Source: Kocuria rosea (GTDB lineage: Bacteria; Actinomycetota; Actinomycetes; Actinomycetales; Micrococcaceae). Taken from it: DNA of 54,976 bases. The stretch covers positions 1 through 54,976 of the forward strand of contig NZ_JAMBOG010000022.1 of the NCBI RefSeq assembly GCF_023715525.1. The letters are read 5' to 3'. The position numbers and the translations under genes are program-made. A model generated the notes under the pieces. The model saw only the letters and a list, made by a program, of their open reading frames with translations. It made no database searches and was not told the DNA's origin. Positions within the stretch are counted from its first letter, which is position 1. Each line of letters starts with the position of its first letter. Shown here piece after piece: positions 30,790 through 40,716 of this stretch.

Positions 30790-30832
30790 CTGCGGCCCTG
30801 GCCCTGCCTCGCCACCGGGGTCAGGGCCGCAG
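30790..30832. terminator. Intercistronic hairpin between dmg and the cyclodeaminase gene
   Basis: CTGCGGCCCTG (30790-30800) pairs perfectly with 30822-30832 over a 21-base loop that can pair in part. It lies in the 143-base gap, the only sizeable gap of this operon, and may lower downstream expression or protect the 3' end. There is no T run. Confidence 0.45.
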
Positions 30833-30903
30833 ACCACCTCCGCCGCGGAGACCGTCCACGACGGCTGCCGCCGCCCACCACCGTCCAACGAAGGGATCAG
30901 ACC

Positions 30904-31527
30904 ATGATCGGCTCGGAAACCATCAACGACTATCTGTCACGCCTGGCGTCCCGCGCGCCCACGCCGGGAGGCGGGGCCGCGGGGGCGCTGCACGCGGCCC
31001 AGGGCGCCGCCCTGATCGCCATGGTCGCGCGCTACACCACGGGCGCCAAGTACGCCGAGCACGAGGACCGGTCCCGCAGGATCGCCGCCCGGGCCGACGA
31101 GATCATCCCGGCCACGATGCAGGTGGCCGACGAGGACGAGAAGGCCTTCGCGGCGGTGATCGCCGCCTACGGCCTTCCCCGGGTCTCCCCGGGCGACCGC
31201 ACCGCGAGGTCCGCGGCGATCCAGGAGGCCACCGTCATGGCCGCTGCTCCGCCCCGCCGGCTGATCGAGCTGGCGGAGGAGGTCGTCGAGCTGGGGCAGG
31301 AGCTGGCGGAGATCAGCAACCCCCAGGTGATCAGCGACGTCGCCGCTGCCTGTGAAGCGGCCCGGGCCGCGATCGCCACCGCCCTCATCACCCTGGACAT
31401 GAACATCGGCGCCATCAAGGACGAGCGGACGCAGGCCGAGTTCAAGAAGGAGGTCCGCCGGGCCGACAACGCCATCGTCCTGGCGCAGGCAGTGTCCGAC
31501 CGCGTGCGGGAGAAGGTGGCCGCATGA
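30904..31527 (+). CDS. Cyclodeaminase/cyclohydrolase family protein (FTCD_C/FchA-like)
   Basis: This 207-residue protein of the formimidoyl-THF cyclodeaminase fold contains the Gly-rich signature SRAPTPGGGAAGALHAAQGA and the following ALIAMVARYTTG. FchA members act as methenyl-THF cyclohydrolase, others as formimino-THF cyclodeaminase. Here there is no histidine degradation nearby, and the next gene is a FolD that lacks the cyclohydrolase lysine, so the cyclohydrolase step (methenyl-THF to 10-formyl-THF) is the likely role. ATG 30904 follows GAAGGGA. Its stop overlaps the folD ATG (ATGA), so the two are made together. Confidence 0.85.
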   Translation: MIGSETINDYLSRLASRAPTPGGGAAGALHAAQGAALIAMVARYTTGAKYAEHEDRSRRIAARADEIIPATMQVADEDEKAFAAVIAAYGLPRVSPGDRTARSAAIQEATVMAAAPPRRLIELAEEVVELGQELAEISNPQVISDVAAACEAARAAIATALITLDMNIGAIKDERTQAEFKKEVRRADNAIVLAQAVSDRVREKVAA

Positions 31528-32408
31528 GCGCGCTGCCCCTGGCCGGGGCTCCGGTCGCGCAGAAGCTGCGGGCCGAGACCGCCGAGAACGTCAGCAGGCT
31601 CCGCGGGAGCGGTGTGGTGCCCCGGCTGGCCGTCGTGGTGGCCACGGACAACGAGGCCACGCTCTGGTACGTCCGGTCCATCGCCCGGGCGGCAGAGAAG
31701 GCCGGCGTGGAGTGCGCGGTCGTCGACCTCGGCGCCGACGCGCGCGCAGAACGGATCGCCTCCGAGCTCACGCGCCTGAGCGCCGACGACGCCACCCACG
31801 GGATCATCCTGCAGACCCCGCTGCCGCCGGGCGTGGACGCCGACGAACTGATCGGCGCCATCGACGCGGGCAAGGACATCGACGGCGCCAATCCTCTGAG
31901 CCTGGGGCGTCTGACCGTGGGCCAGGACGCCTTCGCCCCCGCCACGGCCCGCGCGGTCGTGGAGATCCTGGAGCACTACGACGTGCCCGTCGCGGGCCGG
32001 CACGTCACCGTGGTGGGCCGCTCTGCGGTCGTCGGCAAGCCCCTCCTGCAGCTGCTGCTGCAGCGCGACGCCACGGTCACCGTCTGCCACTCCCGGTCCC
32101 GGCCCCTGGACCGGTACACGCGTGAGGCGGATGTCGTGGTGGCCGCAGTCGGCCGCCCCGATCTGCTCACCGGCGACCAGGTGCGTGCGGAAGCCGTGGT
32201 CGTCGACGTCGGCACCAACGTCCTCGAGGACGGGCGGCTCGTCGGGGACGTGGAGCCCACCTCGACGGCCGCCGTCGCCTCCGCCCTCACGCCGGTTCCC
32301 GGCGGCGTCGGCACGGTGACCACGGCCCTGCTCGTGCTGCACACCACGCAGGCAGCGCTGCAGCTGAGCGAGGCCCCGGCCGCCGCGGCCGCCCGCTGCG
32401 GAGGCTGA
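31524..32408 (+). CDS. folD: Methylene-THF dehydrogenase (FolD family, probably monofunctional)
   Basis: This FolD-family protein of 294 residues oxidises methylene-THF to methenyl-THF with NAD(P)+. Recognisable parts: GIILQTPLPPGVDADELI, AGKDIDGANPLSLGRLT, the Rossmann motif VVGRSAVVGKPLLQLLL, VGTNVLEDGRLVGDV and the C-terminal LTPVPGGVGTVTTALL. The canonical catalytic Tyr-x-x-x-Lys of bifunctional FolD is altered: after Y49 the residue at the Lys position is I53 (YVRSIARAAEK). The usual DGFHP is DGANP and the Pro-Cys-Thr-Pro segment is also lost. So the cyclohydrolase activity is probably absent and supplied by the preceding protein. The gene ends one base before the convergent GntR copy 2. 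A housekeeping bifunctional FolD would be expected elsewhere. Confidence 0.9.
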   Translation: MSALPLAGAPVAQKLRAETAENVSRLRGSGVVPRLAVVVATDNEATLWYVRSIARAAEKAGVECAVVDLGADARAERIASELTRLSADDATHGIILQTPLPPGVDADELIGAIDAGKDIDGANPLSLGRLTVGQDAFAPATARAVVEILEHYDVPVAGRHVTVVGRSAVVGKPLLQLLLQRDATVTVCHSRSRPLDRYTREADVVVAAVGRPDLLTGDQVRAEAVVVDVGTNVLEDGRLVGDVEPTSTAAVASALTPVPGGVGTVTTALLVLHTTQAALQLSEAPAAAAARCGG

Positions 32409-32409
32409 G

Positions 32410-33075
32410 TCACAGCACCTGGCGGATGTGGGTCTCGAAGTCCCGGACATGGTTGAACATGATGGTGCCGGCCTCCTCGGGGTCGCCCTCCAGGACGGCC
32501 GTGAGCAGGGCGTGGTGGACGCTGATGTGCTCCTGGAGCGCGGGCAGCCGGTCGGCGACCACGCACCAGATGCGTGTGGCCAGGTTGCTGTAGCGCTCCA
32601 GGGTGGCTCGTAGGTGGGAGTTGCCGGCTCCCACGTAGACGGCCCGGTGGATGCCGATGTCCCAGCGCAGGGCTTCATCCCCGCCCAGCTGCGCGGTTCC
32701 CTGGGCCAGCACCTCGTCGCGGAGCTCCTCCAACTGGGGCCGGGCCGCCCCGCCCCGGCGTTCCGCCGCCAGGCGGGCCGCCAGGGGTTCGAGGACCTCG
32801 CGCACCTGGGAGATCTCCGACAGGGCCGTGATGTCCACGGTCGTCGCGAACGTGCCGCGGCGCGGATAGGTCACCACGAGGTGTTCGGACTCCAGGCGCT
32901 TGATGGCCTCCCTCAGCGGCGTCCGTCCCACGTTGAGCTCCTGGGAGAGGCGCCCCTCGTTGAGCGGCGCTCCCGGAGGGATGTCGAGGAAGATCAGCCG
33001 GTCCTGCAGCCGGAGGAACGCCTGCTCGGCCAGGGAGAGAGGGTGGTCGGGGGTTTCGGTGGGCGTGAGGGACAT
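32410..33075 (-). CDS. GntR family regulator, FadR/FCD subgroup (copy 2)
   Basis: A 221-residue regulator with HTH (QAFLRLQDRLIFLDIPPGAP, LSQELNVGRTPLREAIKRLE, YPRRGTFATTVDI) and FCD domain (VREVLEPLAARLAAERR, DIGIHRAVYVGAGNSHLRAT, YSNLATRIWCVVADRLPAL). It is clearly paralogous to the regulators on either side: NLATRIWC and the YP(K/R)RGTFAT wing are shared by all three, and the very similar recognition helix (VGRTPLREA here, MGRTPVREA/VGRTPVREA in the others) suggests similar DNA sites. Start: ATG 33075; the frame continues upstream without homology. It is convergent with folD with no room for a terminator, so read-through antisense is possible. The target is unknown. Confidence 0.9.
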   Translation of the reverse strand: MSLTPTETPDHPLSLAEQAFLRLQDRLIFLDIPPGAPLNEGRLSQELNVGRTPLREAIKRLESEHLVVTYPRRGTFATTVDITALSEISQVREVLEPLAARLAAERRGGAARPQLEELRDEVLAQGTAQLGGDEALRWDIGIHRAVYVGAGNSHLRATLERYSNLATRIWCVVADRLPALQEHISVHHALLTAVLEGDPEEAGTIMFNHVRDFETHIRQVL

Positions 33076-33495
33076 GACGGGACTGCGCGCCTTCCGGTCG
33101 CGTCGGAGGAAGCGCAGTGGCGGGACGGCCCGGGACGCAGGCTCCGCGTGTGCCGCCCTCCTCCATACCAAAGTTCGGGGACTAATACGGGCACAGTATA
33201 TAAAACCGCGGGAGGTCAGTGCTCCGTGCGGATCGGTGGGGCGTCGTCCCGATCCCCCGGGGACCTCGGAGGACGACCTCCCCGCACTCCCTAACAGCGG
33301 GGCGCCGGGCACCCCGAAGTCCGGTCGGCCGTCACCCGGCGGGCATCCCCCGGGTTCCTCGGGCAGTCCGGCCAACACGTCGGAGCAGGCATGGCGGACC
33401 CGCTGCGGGGCGGATCGGAAGGGCCGCGCTGCTGGAAGGGGAGAGGCCTCCCGGGAGGAGCCCGGAGGAGACCCCCGTCCGGGCCCCGCCGGTGA
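33076..33495. other. Region upstream of GntR copy 2, no gene; AT-rich site
   Basis: About 420 bases without a convincing gene. An AT-rich AGTATATAAAA lies at 33195-33205. Read on the minus strand it gives TATACT (33200-33195), which could be the -10 of GntR copy 2, or a variant of the ATATAT operator seen at other genes; the two readings cannot be separated by eye. Confidence 0.45.
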
Positions 33496-34167
33496 TCACA
33501 GGGCGGTGCGCATGGTGTGCTCGAAACTGGTGACGTGCTCGAGGGCCAGCTCGGCGGCCAGGTCGCCCCGGCCGGCGATGATCGCCTCCAGCAGCTCCAC
33601 GTGCTCGTGCGCATGGCCGGGCGCCAGGGGCACCCGGTCCAGCACCAGGCACCAGATGCGGGTGGCGAGATTGTCCAGCCGCACCAGCGTCTCCTCCAGG
33701 TGGGCATTGCCTGCGGCCTTGTAGATCAGGCGGTGGACGGCGAGGTCCGTGCGCAGGAAGGCCTGTTTCGTCGGGGCCTCCTCCGTCAGGCCCTCGAGGG
33801 TGTCGACCAGCGCTCGCAGTTGTTGCCGGACGTCCACAGGGGCTGCCAGCGCGGCCTTGTGCGCCGCCAGCGGCTCGAGGTGGCGCCGCAGTTCGGACAC
33901 GTCGGACAGCTCGGTGATGTCGACCTTGGTCGCGAACGTGCCGCGGCGAGGGTACGACACCACGAGATGGTCGGTCTCCAGCCGCTTGAGCGCCTCCCGG
34001 ACGGGCGTGCGGCCGACCCCGAGCTCGGCGGCCAGCTGGACGTCGTTGAGCGGGGCGCCGGGGTGGATCTCGAGCATGGTCAGGCGATCGCGCAGCTCGC
34101 TGTAGGCCTGGTCGGCCAGCGAGGCGGGAGCGGTGCCGGTATAGCCGCTGACGGCGATCGCACTCAT
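33496..34167 (-). CDS. GntR family regulator, FadR/FCD subgroup (copy 3)
   Basis: The 223-residue third paralogue has HTH SELRDRLTMLEIHPGAPLND, LAAELGVGRTPVREALKRLE, YPRRGTFATKVDI; FCD domain ELRRHLEPLAAHKAALAA, DLAVHRLIYKAAGNAHLEET, LDNLATRIWCLVLDRVPL. It is divergent from glyA-soxBDAG, with a TGATATATCA palindrome in the 131-base gap, so it probably controls that operon and itself. Start: ATG 34167 with GAGGTG upstream; the extension to 34257 would cross the promoter and operator. Three such paralogues in 8 kb suggest each took one branch of the pathway or one ligand (inference). Confidence 0.9.
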   Translation of the reverse strand: MSAIAVSGYTGTAPASLADQAYSELRDRLTMLEIHPGAPLNDVQLAAELGVGRTPVREALKRLETDHLVVSYPRRGTFATKVDITELSDVSELRRHLEPLAAHKAALAAPVDVRQQLRALVDTLEGLTEEAPTKQAFLRTDLAVHRLIYKAAGNAHLEETLVRLDNLATRIWCLVLDRVPLAPGHAHEHVELLEAIIAGRGDLAAELALEHVTSFEHTMRTAL

Positions 34168-34205
34168 GACGTCACACCTCGTTCCTGGGGCCTTCCGGGG
34201 ACCCA

Positions 34206-34256
34206 TTGACACCACTTTCCGGCTTAGCATACCGTAGAACCACATCTGATATATCA
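34206..34256 (+). promoter_or_regulatory. glyA-sox promoter with perfect palindromic operator
   Basis: The -35 TTGACA (34206-34211) matches consensus; after 18 bases comes TACCGT (34230-34235). Eleven bases further is the perfect palindrome TGATATATCA (34247-34256). The distance from -10 to palindrome is the same as at the purU-dmg promoter. The likely binder is a GntR-FCD protein, most simply copy 3 encoded divergently. Confidence 0.7.
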
Positions 34257-34298
34257 ACTACGTATGAGAAATCCACCACTACTCCTAGGAGCGCTGGG

Positions 34299-35591
34299 AT
34301 GCCGGACCTGACCACCCACCTTGCCGCGGCCGACGCCGAGATCGCGGCGGCCATCGACGCCGAGCTGCACCGTCAGCAGTCCACGCTGGAGATGATCGCC
34401 TCGGAGAACTTCGCCCCCCTCGCCGTGATGGAGGCCCAGGGCTCGGTGCTGACCAACAAGTACGCCGAGGGCTACCCGGGCCGGCGCTACTACGGCGGCT
34501 GCGAGCACGTCGACGTGGTGGAGCAGCTGGCGATCGACCGGCTCAAGGCCCTGTTCGGCGCCGAGCACGCCAACGTCCAGCCGCACTCCGGGGCCCAGGC
34601 CAACGCCGCGGCCATGGCCGCGCTGCTGAACCCCGGGGACACGATCCTGGGCCTGGACCTGGCCCACGGCGGGCACCTGACCCACGGGATGAAGCTGAAC
34701 TTCTCGGGCAAGCTCTACCGGGTGGCCGCCTACGGTGTCTCGGCGGAGGACCACCGGATCGACATGGCCGAGGTGGAGCGCCTGGCCCGTGAGCACCGCC
34801 CGAAGCTGATCGTGGCCGGCTGGTCGGCCTACACGAGGCAGCTGGACTTCGCGGCGTTCCGCCGCATCGCCGACGAGGTCGGGGCCTACCTGATGGTCGA
34901 CATGGCCCACTTCGCCGGGCTGGTCGCCGCGGGCCTGCACCCCAACCCGGTGCCCTACGCCGACGTGGTCACCTCCACCACCCACAAGACCCTGGGCGGT
35001 CCGCGCGGCGGGGTGATCCTCAGCAAGGCCGAGTACGCCAAGAAGATCAACTCCGCGGTGTTCCCCGGCCAGCAGGGCGGCCCGCTGGAGCACGTGATCG
35101 CGGCGAAGGCGGTGGCCTTCAAGTACGCGGCCGGCGAGGAGTTCGCCGACCGCCAGGCCCGGACCCTGGAGGGCGCGAAGATCCTGGCCACCCGGCTGCT
35201 CTCCCCGGACGTGATGGCCACCGGGATCAGCCTCGTCAGCGGGGGCACGGACGTGCACCTGGTGCTGGTGGACCTGCGCCACTGCGAGCTCGACGGCCAG
35301 CAGGGCGAGGACCGGCTGCACAGCATCGGGATCACGGTCAACCGCAACGCGGTCCCCTTCGACCCCCGTCCGCCCATGGTCTCCTCCGGGCTGCGGATCG
35401 GGACCCCGGCCCTGGCCACCCGCGGCTTCGGGGCGGAGCAGTTCACCGAGGTCGCCGACATCATCGCCGAGGCCCTCATCGCCGCCCCCGGGGCGGACCT
35501 GAGCGACCTGCGGGACCGGGTCGCCGCCCTGGCCGGCGCCTTCCCGCTCTACCCGACCCTGTCCGCCCCGGTCCTGAACGGAGTCTCCTGA
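34299..35591 (+). CDS. glyA: Serine hydroxymethyltransferase
   Basis: This PLP enzyme joins glycine and methylene-THF to serine (430 residues). Motifs: [76 protein letters not shown] and the PLP lysine in [17 protein letters not shown] 34299 has AGGAG at 34287-34291. It heads glyA-soxB-soxD-soxA-soxG-sdaA-purU, in which every junction overlaps or nearly touches; the soxB start overlaps its stop (TGATG). In this setting GlyA uses glycine and C1 units made by the sarcosine oxidase and hands serine to SdaA. A housekeeping glyA elsewhere is likely. Confidence 0.96.
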   Translation: MPDLTTHLAAADAEIAAAIDAELHRQQSTLEMIASENFAPLAVMEAQGSVLTNKYAEGYPGRRYYGGCEHVDVVEQLAIDRLKALFGAEHANVQPHSGAQANAAAMAALLNPGDTILGLDLAHGGHLTHGMKLNFSGKLYRVAAYGVSAEDHRIDMAEVERLAREHRPKLIVAGWSAYTRQLDFAAFRRIADEVGAYLMVDMAHFAGLVAAGLHPNPVPYADVVTSTTHKTLGGPRGGVILSKAEYAKKINSAVFPGQQGGPLEHVIAAKAVAFKYAAGEEFADRQARTLEGAKILATRLLSPDVMATGISLVSGGTDVHLVLVDLRHCELDGQQGEDRLHSIGITVNRNAVPFDPRPPMVSSGLRIGTPALATRGFGAEQFTEVADIIAEALIAAPGADLSDLRDRVAALAGAFPLYPTLSAPVLNGVS

Positions 35592-36808
35592 TGGCTGATC
35601 TGCTCCCCGAGCACCCCGACTTCCTCTGGCACAACCCGGACCCCAAGCCCTCCTACGACGCGGTGATCGTCGGCGGCGGGGGCCACGGCCTGGCCACCGC
35701 CTACTACCTGGCCTCCCGCCACGGCATGACGAACATCGCGGTGCTGGAGCGCGGCTGGCTGGCGGGCGGGAACATGGCGCGCAACACCACGATCATCCGC
35801 TCCAACTACCTCTGGGACGAGTCGGCCGCGATCTACGAGCACTCCCTCAAGCAGTGGGAGGTCCTGCCCGAGGAGCTCGACTACGACTTCCTCTTCTCCC
35901 AGCGCGGGGTGATGAACCTCGCGCACACCCTGGGCGACGTGCGCGAGTCGGTGCGCCGGGTCAACGCGAACAAGCTCAACGGGATCGACGCGGAGTGGAT
36001 CACCCCGGAGCAGGTCAAGGAGCTGTGCCCGATCATCAACCTCGACGACGGGCTGCGCTACCCGGTCATGGGCGCCACCTACCAGCCGCGGGCCGGGATC
36101 GCCAAGCACGACCACGTGGCGTGGGCGTTCGCGCGCAAGTGCGACGAGCTGGGCGTGGACATCATCCAGAACTGCGAGGTCACCGGGTTCCTCAAGGACG
36201 GCGACCGGGTGGTGGGTGTGGAGACGTCCCGCGGGATCATCCACGCCGGCAAGGTGGGCCTGTGCGGGGCCGGGCACTCCTCGGTGCTGGCGGAGCTGGC
36301 CGGGTTCCGGCTGCCGATCCAGTCGCACCCCCTGCAGGCGCTGGTCTCGGAGCTGCACGAACCGGTGCACCCCACCGTGGTGATGTCCAACCACGTCCAC
36401 GTCTACGTCTCCCAGGCCCACAAGGGCGAGCTGGTCATGGGGGCGGGGGTGGACGCCTACAACGGCTACGGCCAGCGCGGGGCCTTCCACGTGATCGAGG
36501 AGCAGATGGCCGCGGCCGTGGAGCTGTTCCCGATCTTCGCCCGCGCCCACGTGCTGCGCACCTGGGGCGGGATCGTCGACGTCACCCTGGACGCCTCGCC
36601 CATCGTGTCCAAGACCCCGGTGGACCAGATGTACGTCAACTGCGGCTGGGGCACCGGCGGCTTCAAGGGCACCCCGGGGGCCGGGTACACCTTCGCCCAC
36701 ACCATCGCCACCGACGAGCCGCACCCGCTCAACGAGCCGTTCTCCCTGGAGCGGTTCGAGACCGGGATCCTGATCGACGAGCACGGCGCCGCCGCCGTGG
36801 CCCACTAG
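35591..36808 (+). CDS. soxB: Heterotetrameric sarcosine oxidase, beta subunit
   Basis: The beta subunit (405 residues) carries the catalytic FAD site and the covalent FMN link. The Rossmann FAD loop [18 protein letters not shown] is at about 23-40, and [17 protein letters not shown] follows as in the family. H173 in [13 protein letters not shown] sits exactly at the FMN-binding His known from Corynebacterium/Arthrobacter enzymes. The C-terminal [17 protein letters not shown] and [20 protein letters not shown] are typical. It oxidises sarcosine to an imine, passing electrons over FMN to O2. Its start overlaps the glyA stop by one base; soxD follows after 14 bases. Confidence 0.96.
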   Translation: MADLLPEHPDFLWHNPDPKPSYDAVIVGGGGHGLATAYYLASRHGMTNIAVLERGWLAGGNMARNTTIIRSNYLWDESAAIYEHSLKQWEVLPEELDYDFLFSQRGVMNLAHTLGDVRESVRRVNANKLNGIDAEWITPEQVKELCPIINLDDGLRYPVMGATYQPRAGIAKHDHVAWAFARKCDELGVDIIQNCEVTGFLKDGDRVVGVETSRGIIHAGKVGLCGAGHSSVLAELAGFRLPIQSHPLQALVSELHEPVHPTVVMSNHVHVYVSQAHKGELVMGAGVDAYNGYGQRGAFHVIEEQMAAAVELFPIFARAHVLRTWGGIVDVTLDASPIVSKTPVDQMYVNCGWGTGGFKGTPGAGYTFAHTIATDEPHPLNEPFSLERFETGILIDEHGAAAVAH

Positions 36809-36822
36809 GAGAGAGACCCACG

Positions 36823-37143
36823 ATGCTGCTGATCGAGTGCCCCAACTGCGGGCCGCGCGACGAGACCGAGTTCCAGTACGGCGGAGAGGCCCACGTGCCC
36901 TACCCCGAGGACCCGTCCCAGCTCTCCGACAAGGAGTGGGCCGAGTACCTCTTCTACCGCAACAACCCCAAGGGCCTGCTCGCGGAGCGCTGGGCGCACT
37001 CCGTCGGGTGCCGGCGCTGGTTCAACGTGGTGCGCGACACCGTCACGTACGAGATCAAGGCCGTCTACCGCATCGGCGAGCCCCGGCCTGCCGTGCAGAC
37101 CGGTCAGCCCCAGTCCCAGCCCCAGATCGGAGGTGCCCGATGA
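36823..37143 (+). CDS. soxD: Heterotetrameric sarcosine oxidase, delta subunit
   Basis: The small zinc-binding subunit has 106 residues. The ligands are visible as C6 and C9 in [17 protein letters not shown]59 in LLAERWAHS and C63 in VGCRRWFNV. The Trp/Tyr-rich middle ([15 protein letters not shown]) is conserved in the family. The C-terminus has a Gln/Pro-rich tail. AGGAGAG precedes the ATG at 36823. Its stop overlaps the soxA start (ATGA). It is structurally required for the complex rather than catalytic. Confidence 0.95.
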   Translation: MLLIECPNCGPRDETEFQYGGEAHVPYPEDPSQLSDKEWAEYLFYRNNPKGLLAERWAHSVGCRRWFNVVRDTVTYEIKAVYRIGEPRPAVQTGQPQSQPQIGGAR

Positions 37144-40067
37144 CCGCCCAGCCCAACCGCCTCTCCCCGGGTCGCGTCGACGGCAACAGCATCGACCGCG
37201 ACGCCCTCGTCCGCTTCACCCTGGACGGGAGGGAGCTCACCGGATTCGCCGGGGACACCGTGGCCTCGGCGCTGCTGGCCCACGGGGTCGTCAGCTGCGG
37301 GAACTCGATGTACCTCGACCGCCCCCGCGGGATCCTGGCCGCCGGGGTGGAGGAGCCCAACGCGCTGGTGAAGGTCACCGCCCGCTCTGCGGCGGACGTG
37401 GACGAGTCCATGCTGCCGGCCACCACGGTGGAGCTCACCGACGGCCTGTCCGCCACGTACCTGCGCGGGCTGGGGCAGCTCGATCCCCGGAAGGACGAGG
37501 CCTACTACGACCACAAGCACGTCCACACCGACGTCCTCGTCGTCGGGGCCGGCCCGGCGGGGCTGACCGCCGCCCGCGAAGCGGCCCGGACCGGCGCGCG
37601 GGTCCTGCTCATGGACGAGCAGCCCCAGGCCGGCGGGTCGCTGCTGTCCGGGCGCGCCGAGGAGATCGACGGGCAGCCCGCCCTCGCGTGGGTGGGCGAG
37701 ACCCTCGCGGCCCTCGACGCCGAGCCCGAGGTGACGGTGCTGAACCGCACCACGGCGTTCGGCAGCTACGACAGCAACTACGTCGTCGCCGTCCAGCGGC
37801 GCACCGACCACCTGAGCCCCGACCAGCGGGCGGCCGTCGGAGCCGGGGTCTCCCGGGAGCGGATCTGGCACGTGCGCGCGGGTCAGGTCGTGCTCGCCAC
37901 CGGCGCCCACGAGCGCCCCGTCGTGTTCGCCAACAACGACCGGCCCGGGATCATGCTCGCCTCCGCGGTGCGCACCTACCTCAACCGCTACGCCGTCGCC
38001 GCCGGCAGCCGGGTGGTGGTGGCCACCACGAACGACTCCGCCTACGCCCTGGTGGAGGACCTGGCCGCCGCCGGCGTGGAGGTGGCCGCCGTGGTCGACT
38101 CCCGTCCCGAGCAGAGCGCCCGCGCCGCCCGCGCCGCCAGCACCACCGGGGTGCGGGTGCTCGCTGGCTGCGCCGTGGTCGACACCGCCGGGGACGGGGA
38201 GGGCGGGCGGCTCAGCGCCGTGACCGTCAGCGCCCTCGACGAGTCCGGGGAGCTGACCGGTCCCACCACGACCGTGGACGCCGACCTGCTCGCCGTCTCC
38301 GGCGGGTGGACCCCCGTGGTCCACCTGCACAGCCAGCGGCAGGGCCGGCTGCGCTGGGACGAGACCCTCGCCGCGTTCGTGCCCGCCCTGCCGGTGCGCG
38401 ACCAGCAGACGGCCGGGGCGCTCAACGGCACCCTGGACCTGGCGGGCTGCCTCGGCGAGGGGGCGCGGGCCGGTGCCGAGGCCTCCTGCCGTGCCGGCTT
38501 CGACACCTCGGCCCAGGAGCCGAGCGCCGCCCCGCAGACGTTCGCCGCGCCCCGGCCGCTGTGGCTGGTGCCCGGTCCCGACGGTGGGTCCTCCGACTGG
38601 ACCCGTCACTTCGTGGACCTCCAGCGGGACCAGACCGTGGCCGACGTGCTGCGCTCGACCGGGGCCGGGATGCGCAGCGTCGAGCACGTGAAGCGCTACA
38701 CCTCGATCTCCACGGCCAACGACCAGGGCAAGACCTCCGGGGTCAACGCCATCGGTGTCATCGCCGCCGCGCTGAAGGACCCCGACGTGGGCGGGATCGG
38801 CACCACCACCTACCGGGCCCCGTACACCCCGGTGGCCTTCGCCGCCCTGGCCGGACGCCGGCGCGGGGACCTGTTCGACCCCGCGCGCCTGACGTCCATC
38901 CACCCCTGGCACCTGAGCCACGGGGCGCTGTTCGAGGACGTGGGGCAGTGGAAGCGCCCCTGGTACTACCCGCAGGAGGGCGAGGACATGGACGCCGCCG
39001 TGCTGCGCGAGTGCGCCGCCGTGCGCACGGGCGTGGGGTTCATGGACGCCACCACCCTGGGCAAGATCGAGATCCGGGGGAAGGACGCCGGGGAGTTCCT
39101 CAACAGGATCTACACCAACGCCTTCAAGAAGCTCAAGCCGGGCATGGGCCGCTACGGGGTGATGTGCACCCCCGACGGGATGGTCTTCGACGACGGCGTG
39201 ACCCTGCGCCTGGACGAGGACCGCTACCTCATGACCACCACCACCGGCGGCGCCGCGAAGGTGCTGGAGTGGCTGGAGGAGTGGTCCCAGACCGAGTGGC
39301 CGGAGCTCGACGTGGTCTGCACCTCGGTCACCGAGCAGTGGTCCACCGTCGCGGTGGTCGGACCGAAGTCCCGCGCCGTGATCGCCGAGCTGGCCCCGGA
39401 GCTGGACGTGTCCAACGAGGCCTTCCCCTTCATGGCCTTCCGCGAGACGACCCTGGCCTCCGGGATCCCTGCCCGGATCGCCCGGATCTCCTTCTCCGGG
39501 GAGCTGGCCTTCGAGATCAACGTGGCCTCCTGGTACGGGCTCACGGTGTGGGAGGACGTGGCGGCGGCGGGCGCGAAGTTCGGGATCACCCCGTACGGGA
39601 CCGAGACCATGCACGTGCTCCGTGCCGAGAAGGCCTTCCCCATCGTGGGCCAGGACACCGACGGCACCGTCACCCCGCAGGACCTGGGCATGGACTGGGT
39701 GGTGTCCAAGACCAAGGACTTCATCGGCAACCGCTCCTACGCCCGTCCCTCCGCCACCAGCGACGACCGCAAGCAGCTGGTGGCCGTGCTGCCCACCGAC
39801 CCCGCCTTCCGCCTGCCCGAGGGCGCGCAACTGGTCAAGGCCGGCACGCCCATCACCCCGCAGGCCGCCCCGGTGCCCATGGAGGGATACGTGACCTCCA
39901 GCTACCGCAGCGCGGCCCTGGGCCGCACCTTCGCCCTGGCCCTGGTCAAGGGCGGGCGTGCTCGCATCGGCGAGACCCTCCAGGCGCCCCTCGACGGGAC
40001 CCTGGTCGACGTCGTCATCGCCGAACCCGTGCTCTACGACCCCGAAGGGAACCGCCGAGATGGCTGA
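37140..40067 (+). CDS. soxA: Heterotetrameric sarcosine oxidase, alpha subunit
   Basis: The large subunit of 975 residues binds NAD+ and THF. An N-terminal ferredoxin-like part ([36 protein letters not shown]) precedes the dinucleotide domain [20 protein letters not shown] with [18 protein letters not shown]. From about residue 590 a GcvT-like folate domain follows ([75 protein letters not shown]). Methylene-THF is formed here from the sarcosine methyl; without folate formaldehyde would be released. The start ATG 37140 overlaps soxD and the stop overlaps soxG by 8 bases. Confidence 0.96.
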   Translation: MTAQPNRLSPGRVDGNSIDRDALVRFTLDGRELTGFAGDTVASALLAHGVVSCGNSMYLDRPRGILAAGVEEPNALVKVTARSAADVDESMLPATTVELTDGLSATYLRGLGQLDPRKDEAYYDHKHVHTDVLVVGAGPAGLTAAREAARTGARVLLMDEQPQAGGSLLSGRAEEIDGQPALAWVGETLAALDAEPEVTVLNRTTAFGSYDSNYVVAVQRRTDHLSPDQRAAVGAGVSRERIWHVRAGQVVLATGAHERPVVFANNDRPGIMLASAVRTYLNRYAVAAGSRVVVATTNDSAYALVEDLAAAGVEVAAVVDSRPEQSARAARAASTTGVRVLAGCAVVDTAGDGEGGRLSAVTVSALDESGELTGPTTTVDADLLAVSGGWTPVVHLHSQRQGRLRWDETLAAFVPALPVRDQQTAGALNGTLDLAGCLGEGARAGAEASCRAGFDTSAQEPSAAPQTFAAPRPLWLVPGPDGGSSDWTRHFVDLQRDQTVADVLRSTGAGMRSVEHVKRYTSISTANDQGKTSGVNAIGVIAAALKDPDVGGIGTTTYRAPYTPVAFAALAGRRRGDLFDPARLTSIHPWHLSHGALFEDVGQWKRPWYYPQEGEDMDAAVLRECAAVRTGVGFMDATTLGKIEIRGKDAGEFLNRIYTNAFKKLKPGMGRYGVMCTPDGMVFDDGVTLRLDEDRYLMTTTTGGAAKVLEWLEEWSQTEWPELDVVCTSVTEQWSTVAVVGPKSRAVIAELAPELDVSNEAFPFMAFRETTLASGIPARIARISFSGELAFEINVASWYGLTVWEDVAAAGAKFGITPYGTETMHVLRAEKAFPIVGQDTDGTVTPQDLGMDWVVSKTKDFIGNRSYARPSATSDDRKQLVAVLPTDPAFRLPEGAQLVKAGTPITPQAAPVPMEGYVTSSYRSAALGRTFALALVKGGRARIGETLQAPLDGTLVDVVIAEPVLYDPEGNRRDG

Positions 40068-40716
40068 GCAGCTCCTCACCGACATCACCACCCTGCGCCG
40101 CAGCCCCCTGAGCCACCTCCACCAGCAGCTGGCGGACGCGGCCGTCGCGGGGGAGCGGGGCGTGTCCCTGCGCGAGATCCCCTTCCTGACCATGGTCGGG
40201 ATCCGCGTCGACCCCGCCACGGCCGCCGCCGGCGCGCTGGCCGCCAAGGCCGGGGTTCCCCTGCCCGCAGGCCACGGGGCCGTCACCGGCACCCCGGGCG
40301 GCACCGCCGTCCTCTGGCAAGGACCCGACGAGTTCCTGCTCGTGGGCCCCGAGGAGCCGGCGGGTGCGGCGGCCGGGCACTCCGGTCTCCCGGGCGATCC
40401 GCGTGCCCAGGAGCTGGTCCGCGCCCTGGGCCAGGAGCCCGGCCAGGTCGTCGACCTCTCCGCGAACCGCACCACGCTGGAGCTGTCCGGGCCCTCCGCC
40501 CGAGCCGTGCTGGAGAAGGGCTGCCCGATGGACCTGCACCCCCGGGTCTTCGCCGTGGGCACCGCCGTGGCCACCACCCTCGGCCCGGTCCAGGTGGTGC
40601 TGTGGCGCACCGCGGAGCAGACCTGGCGCATCATGCCGCGGCCCTCCTTCGCCGAGTACGTCGCCCGGTGGCTGCTGGACGCCATGACCGAGTTCGCGTC
40701 CCCCGAGGTGCCCTGA
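40060..40716 (+). CDS. soxG: Heterotetrameric sarcosine oxidase, gamma subunit
   Basis: The gamma subunit has 218 residues and a GcvT/YgfZ-like fold. Typical pieces are [67 protein letters not shown] and the C-terminal [20 protein letters not shown]. It starts 8 bases inside soxA. It completes the alpha-beta-gamma-delta set; gene order B-D-A-G is as in other actinobacteria. Its stop overlaps the sdaA ATG (TGATG). Confidence 0.95.
   Translation: MAEQLLTDITTLRRSPLSHLHQQLADAAVAGERGVSLREIPFLTMVGIRVDPATAAAGALAAKAGVPLPAGHGAVTGTPGGTAVLWQGPDEFLLVGPEEPAGAAAGHSGLPGDPRAQELVRALGQEPGQVVDLSANRTTLELSGPSARAVLEKGCPMDLHPRVFAVGTAVATTLGPVQVVLWRTAEQTWRIMPRPSFAEYVARWLLDAMTEFASPEVP

Noticed and set aside
33195-33205. 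Fifth GntR operator ahead of GntR copy 2
   Set aside because: AGTATATAAAA lacks the T-N-ATATAT-N-A symmetry and reads as a normal -10 (TATACT) on the minus strand, so I kept it only as a note.
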